Source: Nemertoderma westbladi (Eukaryota; Xenacoelomorpha; Nemertodermatida; Nemertodermatidae). Taken from it: a stretch of DNA of 32,082 bases. Location of the stretch: NCBI GenBank assembly GCA_032718475.1, contig JAUCBJ010008994.1, positions 1 through 32,082 on the forward strand, given 5' to 3'. Shown one piece after another: positions 28,601 through 32,082 of the stretch. Positions within the stretch are counted from its first letter, which is position 1. Each line of letters begins with the position of its first letter. The notes under the pieces were generated by a model. The model was not told the origin of the DNA. It was given only the letters and a program-made list of their open reading frames with translations, and did no database searches. The position numbers and the translations under genes are program-made.

Positions 28601-29030
28601 TTTTTCGCTGAGGGGAGGATTTTTTACAGCACACGTGCTACGTAACTGTAATAGAATAACAATAACCCTGTTGATTAGAGCCAGTCTTTTATTACATAAT
28701 AATATAATAATAATAATACAGAACTAACAACTACTAATTTGTTTTACAGTTAAACAGTTTTACAGAATCACCATCCACCAATATTTAATGCCAAATCAAA
28801 TTGTCTAATGTTGTTGTAGACGGATGATGCAGTGGTTCCTTCTCGATGATGGAGTTGTTATCTTAACCTATATAATTCAACAAAGTTTAAAGTTTTACTT
28901 TGTGTCTTTGATGAAGTCTATTTTATTAAATTATTTATATTTATACAGTATTTATATATTAAAAACGGATATGGGGAGGGAGGGTGTTATTGAAACAGTT
29001 GTCAATTATTGTTTTAATTACCTTGTGTAT
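28601..29030. other. No clear gene; eroded part of copy D
   Basis: About 28790-28905 is related to 8035-8140 of copy C (minus-strand TLNFVELYRL). The open plus-strand frame here has no family resemblance and is AT-driven. Confidence 0.4.
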
Positions 29031-29146
29031 GTAATTGATATTTTATTGATTTTAATTAACTTATCTTTTCTGCTAAGGTGAGTAGTACAGAGCCTCGAAT
29101 ATAATATAATATAATATATTTCATCGAGCAATACATTAATTTCAAT
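29031..29146. repeat. ~115-bp direct repeat, copy 2
   Basis: Partner of 28486-28600. Confidence 0.8.
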
Positions 29147-29452
29147 TATACAAGCCAAAACAGGACGAGCGCAACGAGGCTAATGAAGGAGAAGAGTATT
29201 GTAAAACTAAAGATGTCATACTTAACTTAAATAGCCCTAGTTAGAAGGTTTACAAATGACAGTTAAAGTGTGTAAGGGCAAACTGAAATGGATCTCTGTT
29301 TCTACAACTAGTTTACTAGCATCGCCTTCACTCATACATTTTTGGGAAAGACGGTTTTCTTACATCTAATAGAGATTAGTATAATGTACTCTCTAATATA
29401 GGCTCTTGTGCTGCGCTAAGGCCCCACGAATGTGTTTTATTTACCGTGTTAA
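29147..29452. other. Spacer downstream of the CHHC gene
   Basis: No gene. About 29155-29205 (GGACGAGCGCAACGAGGC-AA) resembles 5680-5720. About 29401-29430 (CTTGTGCTGCGCTAAGGCCC) is a degenerate inverted hairpin motif. Confidence 0.45.
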
Positions 29453-29734
29453 TCAGTCCCGCGCTTCTTCTGGCCATTCCATTCTTTTTTCGTCTTTCTT
29501 TTCCTCTTCTTTCGTTGCACCTTTTTCGAAAATTGATTTGCCATTTCTGTATTGACAGTATCTCAAATGATGCTCTTGTTCCGCTTCAGCAAAGAAATGT
29601 GAGTCAATATTTGGACATTGAATAATTTTCTGATATGGATGATTTTTTCGACATTTTCTTATATGTCTGACGAATCTGTCCGCATGGATCCTATGGCAAG
29701 GGTCATAAGGACAGACGATGTATTCGTTATCCAT
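29453..29734 (-). CDS. GTSF1-like double CHHC zinc-finger protein (copy D, intact)
   Basis: A 93-residue ORF from the ATG at 29734. Finger 1 uses C8, H14, H24 and C28 (VCPYDPCHRI, RHIRKC). Finger 2 uses C40, H46, H56 and C60. Both are C-x5-H-x9-H-x3-C. A conserved QYRNGKSIFEKG linker and a strongly charged tail with W87 (RMEWPEEARD) follow. Two CHHC fingers plus an acidic tryptophan tail is the GTSF1/Asterix architecture; those proteins bind RNA through the fingers and PIWI through tail tryptophans. It lies upstream of the capsid-like gene on the same strand, as in copy C. The final ARD is AWD in A, B and C, so one tail tryptophan was probably lost. U11-48K or TRM13 relatives are less likely because those are larger, usually single-finger proteins. 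Confidence 0.85.
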   Translation of the reverse strand: MDNEYIVCPYDPCHRIHADRFVRHIRKCRKNHPYQKIIQCPNIDSHFFAEAEQEHHLRYCQYRNGKSIFEKGATKEEEKKDEKRMEWPEEARD

Positions 29735-30196
29735 TATATTATTATTATTAAAATGTTAACTAATTAATTAATACAATTAGACTGAAAAAATTAGACTAAA
29801 TTTTATAATACTGTAAATGTATCGATAAGTTGTTATCAGCAAAACTAAAAGGAACTAATATTTAAATATACCTTTTATATAAATTAATTATGCACACATC
29901 TGACGGTTGTATTCATTATAACCATAATTAACCCACAAGTTCGTTAACCACCCCAATATAGAAGATGGCACATTTTTCCCAAGTTAATTGCGGCAACACG
30001 CGTGAGGAGCGATGGTTGATATAGCTCGAGTAGATCTGATGCTTTAAGTTATAACTAATTAGTCACACACACACACATGTTATATGTAATTTTTGTCAAG
30101 AGTTACACTGCTCGGTTGAATGAATTTATATTAACTAGCGGTGGGGCATGACTCATATATTGATTGTGGGACGGTTGTAAGTATTTGGCTACCATT
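29735..30196. other. Intergenic region between divergent ORFs
   Basis: AT-rich, with a short CA run at 30065-30077. It separates the minus-strand CHHC gene from the plus-strand ORF at 30206, so it could hold divergent promoters. No specific site is recognised. Confidence 0.4.
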
Positions 30197-30205
30197 ATGT
30201 ACATT

Positions 30206-30940
30206 ATGGCTAGCAAACTTGACAATAATACGACTGACGACGCATTATTGAAAGACATCTGTATCCGTAATGCTATTATAAATGTATCGCCACACCTGAT
30301 TACTTTCCCCTCCGATGACAATAGTTTTTATTTCCATGTATATGGGTGTATATTTAACGACTTAAAAAGGAGTTATGGATACATTTTAGAATTAGTGCTG
30401 GACCCACTTAGCAATAAATATATTGTATTCACGGATGACCTTTGTCGAGCTATCGCGGATACAGATATTCTAGAAAGCAATGAAGATTGCGACCTCATAA
30501 TGCTTGGGTTAGAAGTCCATTCGAATGCTCAGTTGAAAAAACTGACAACATTAAATTGCGAGAAAACGAGCATTGTTTTAAGCCAGTATGAACCCGGATA
30601 CGACACGGTCCAAATAACTCTGGAACGTACCCCTTGGAACAGTTGGGCCGCTGGCAGTCTCTACAGCCATTTTAGATAGTGGGAAATATTGACCACGGGT
30701 TTGGGCTACACTACAGATGGACGGAATATATGTGGCACGGAAACAATTCCGATGTGGGCTGGGAATGCACGGGACTTTACGGGCAATTACTTCTCACAGG
30801 CTCGGATTGCATGGATAAAATAAAAAATGGAGTTTAGAGGTCATTAGAGATCGTGTTTCAAATAATATCGATGTTTTGGGTTTAAGCACCATAGACCGCA
30901 TTATAAACAATATTACCATGGTTGAATTGGATTAATATCT
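30206..30940 (+). pseudogene. Unrecognised ORF with two probable frameshifts
   Basis: The ATG at 30206 (MASKLDNNTTDDALLKDICI) opens a frame of 157 codons to the TAG at 30677; an ATG at 30197 would add three residues. Codon use looks protein-like, with little low complexity (HLITFPSDDNSFYFHVYG, TLERTPWNSWAAGSLYSHF). A further plausible coding frame, VGNIDHGFGLHYRWTEYMWH, begins right after the stop, and a third (GLSTIDRIINNITMVELD) ends at 30940. This suggests an original protein of about 240 residues broken twice, or a spliced gene. I recognise no domain. It lies between virus-like copies D and E and may be a further element gene, in opposite orientation. Confidence 0.5.
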
Positions 30941-31161
30941 TTGGCCTTTGGTGAATGTGGTTTTTTTTTATTTGTACTTAATGTTTATTTATAAATATTT
31001 ACTTTCAACAACTAATATAGTATAATAGCATTATAAATATTTCACTAATACACCAATAACTAAGTTATAAGTTATGAATACACCAACTTATTTATATATA
31101 ATTTTAATATAATTGTTAAATATATATTCCCGACCTAAAATAAATTATTTTATTAATGAAT
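30941..31161. other. AT-rich spacer; right part matches the protease 3' end
   Basis: No gene. 31138-31160 equals the protease 3' end and stop region of copy D (26693-26715), showing that the SINE and hairpin split the end of protease copy E. Confidence 0.5.
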
Positions 31162-31411
31162 GGGAGAATCTTTTCGACTCGTTAAGCCAAGGAATGCCTG
31201 TTCACCACCATGGGTGATCTTCCACAGTAAACCCTTCCACTCTGTTTCCCAAGTTGCCTTGGTTCCCATTTATCGACCACTGAAGGATGAAAGCCGGGGT
31301 TGGGCTAGGCTGCAGCATTTAAAGCACTGTGCCCAAACAGTGCTGCCCCATCTAGGGATCGAACCCGGGTTCCCTAATCGGAAGCACAGTAATGTCACCA
31401 CTAGACCAGGC
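31162..31411 (-). mobile_element. tRNA-derived SINE
   Basis: On the minus strand the head (31345-31411) has A box TGGTCTAGTGGTGAC and B box GGGTTCGATCCC, the layout of a pol III tRNA promoter. A ~180-bp unrelated body follows, with a small hairpin (AGCACTGT-GCCCA-ACAGTGCT). A 5-bp direct repeat TGAAT flanks it (31157-31161 and 31412-31416), a possible target-site duplication. It is inserted in the 3' part of protease copy E. The plus-strand open frame across it is an artefact. Confidence 0.75.
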
Positions 31412-31422
31412 TGAATTTGGTG

Positions 31423-31542
31423 AATAATCTACATTGTAATGATTTATTATTATTGAAATGGGTTTATGGACTATTATTATTTTATTAATAATAGTCCATA
31501 AACCCATTTCAATAATAATAAATCATTACAATGTAGATTATT
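31423..31542. repeat. 57-bp perfect inverted repeat with 6-nt loop
   Basis: 31423-31479 is the exact reverse complement of 31486-31542, with loop TTTTAT. The right arm is coding sequence of the protease 3' end. The left arm is its inverted copy. Confidence 0.97.
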
Positions 31543-31930
31543 GGAATTAAATATTTCCATGGCACGAGGGTTTCTTGGAGATTCGGTCAAATAATATAAA
31601 GAAAACAAACCGCACTGGGTTGAATGTGGTTTATATAAATGATACACTTTTCTATTAAAAGTATACCTTTCAGTATATTTATGGAGCCAGTACGACAGTT
31701 TAGGTGGGGGGATCTACCGTAAGAATCCATATAATAACCTATTCTATCAACTACACGAACTGAACTCCAGTGCTGCCTGGAAGCCCCACTCTTTCGTTAT
31801 TAACAATAAAAGAATATTTGTTTTGTTTCTTCTTCCTTTGTAGCTGTATTTGATGTAATTAGTCAATAGGGTATACACCAAAGTATTCGGGCCCTACTGG
31901 AAATTTTGCCAATTGTATTGAGTCCAACAT
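31477..31930 (-). pseudogene. Adenain-like cysteine protease, broken copy E
   Basis: From the ATG at 31930 it reads MLDSIQLAKFPVGPEYFGVY and meets a stop after YPID. Later parts lie in other frames: GLPGS where D has GLPGQHW (catalytic histidine lost), MDSYGRSP (acid) and HSTQCGLFSLYYL (Q and C retained), then a tail ending LLIK at the stop 31477-31479, inside the hairpin. It is more diverged from C and D than they are from each other, so it may come from a separate insertion. It is inactive. Confidence 0.72.
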
Positions 31931-32082
31931 CTTGATATGTGTGTAACCCACCAAATGTTTAGAAAGAATCCAAAATTTGACGAAAACGAACGAGCACAAC
32001 GAGCCAAAATGGAAGATATTGATTGGTATTTTGATTGAGATGGTGATGAGCTCTGACAACTCGTCGATGGTAAGCCTTTGCT
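31931..32082. other. Module E continues past the window edge
   Basis: AGAAAGAATCC-AA-TT-GACGAAAACGAACGAGCACAACGAG and the final AAGCCTTTGCT match 5655-5790 of copy C, where the same text lies to the left of the hydrophobic ORF. The flanking order differs from C, so a rearrangement or another element end lies here. Confidence 0.5.

Noticed and set aside
31160-31414. 84-codon plus-strand ORF
   Set aside because: It spans the tRNA-derived SINE exactly, so it is not a gene.

Overview
The window looks like AT-rich, gene-poor, transposon-dense chromosomal DNA of an invertebrate animal. It holds an intact LINE ORF, an intact piggyBac transposon, tRNA-derived SINE sequence, a MITE, satellite DNA and several decayed copies of a eukaryotic double-jelly-roll-type DNA virus/Maverick(Polinton)-like element. 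I see no ordinary host gene. Species cannot be named from the sequence alone.

Layout: (1) 492-3782, a non-LTR retrotransposon polyprotein on the minus strand. (2) About 4050-8903, a rearranged virus-like copy (copy C). Left to right it holds a small ORF with a CxCPP tail, a small hydrophobic ORF, an adenain-like protease, a capsid-like gene of the F54H12.2-like type, a LINE scrap and a dead double-CHHC zinc-finger gene. (3) 9140-10110, a second module (M) with the small conserved ORF. (4) 10198-13161, a complete piggyBac with TTAA target site and matching terminal repeats. (5) 13215-14860, short direct repeats, an RTE-like LINE end and an intact CHHC zinc-finger ORF. (6) 15566-18522, a tRNA-like sequence, a ~700-bp hexanucleotide array and a piggyBac-like non-autonomous element carrying a 65-bp satellite. 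(7) 18695-25212, two almost identical 3237-bp copies (A and B) of a defective virus-like unit in tandem. (8) 25213-29734, the best preserved virus-like copy (D): small ORF, hydrophobic ORF, protease, capsid-like gene interrupted by a MITE with a 100-bp perfect hairpin, then an intact CHHC ORF. (9) 30206-30940, an unrecognised plus-strand ORF. (10) 31100-32082, the start of a further copy (E) with protease, SINE and a 57-bp perfect hairpin.

Main idea: the same gene order (read on the minus strand: CHHC finger, capsid-like, protease, hydrophobic ORF, small ORF) recurs in C and D, so the CHHC gene appears to be cargo of the virus-like element. Its two C-x5-H-x9-H-x3-C fingers, followed by an acidic tail with tryptophans (relics in every copy that reaches the tail), match the architecture of GTSF1/Asterix, the PIWI cofactor of the piRNA pathway. 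A mobile virus-like element carrying a GTSF1-like protein would be a candidate piRNA-interfering or piRNA-exploiting system. The structural genes here are dead, while two CHHC ORFs keep open zinc-finger domains. No DNA polymerase B, integrase or packaging ATPase was found in the window.
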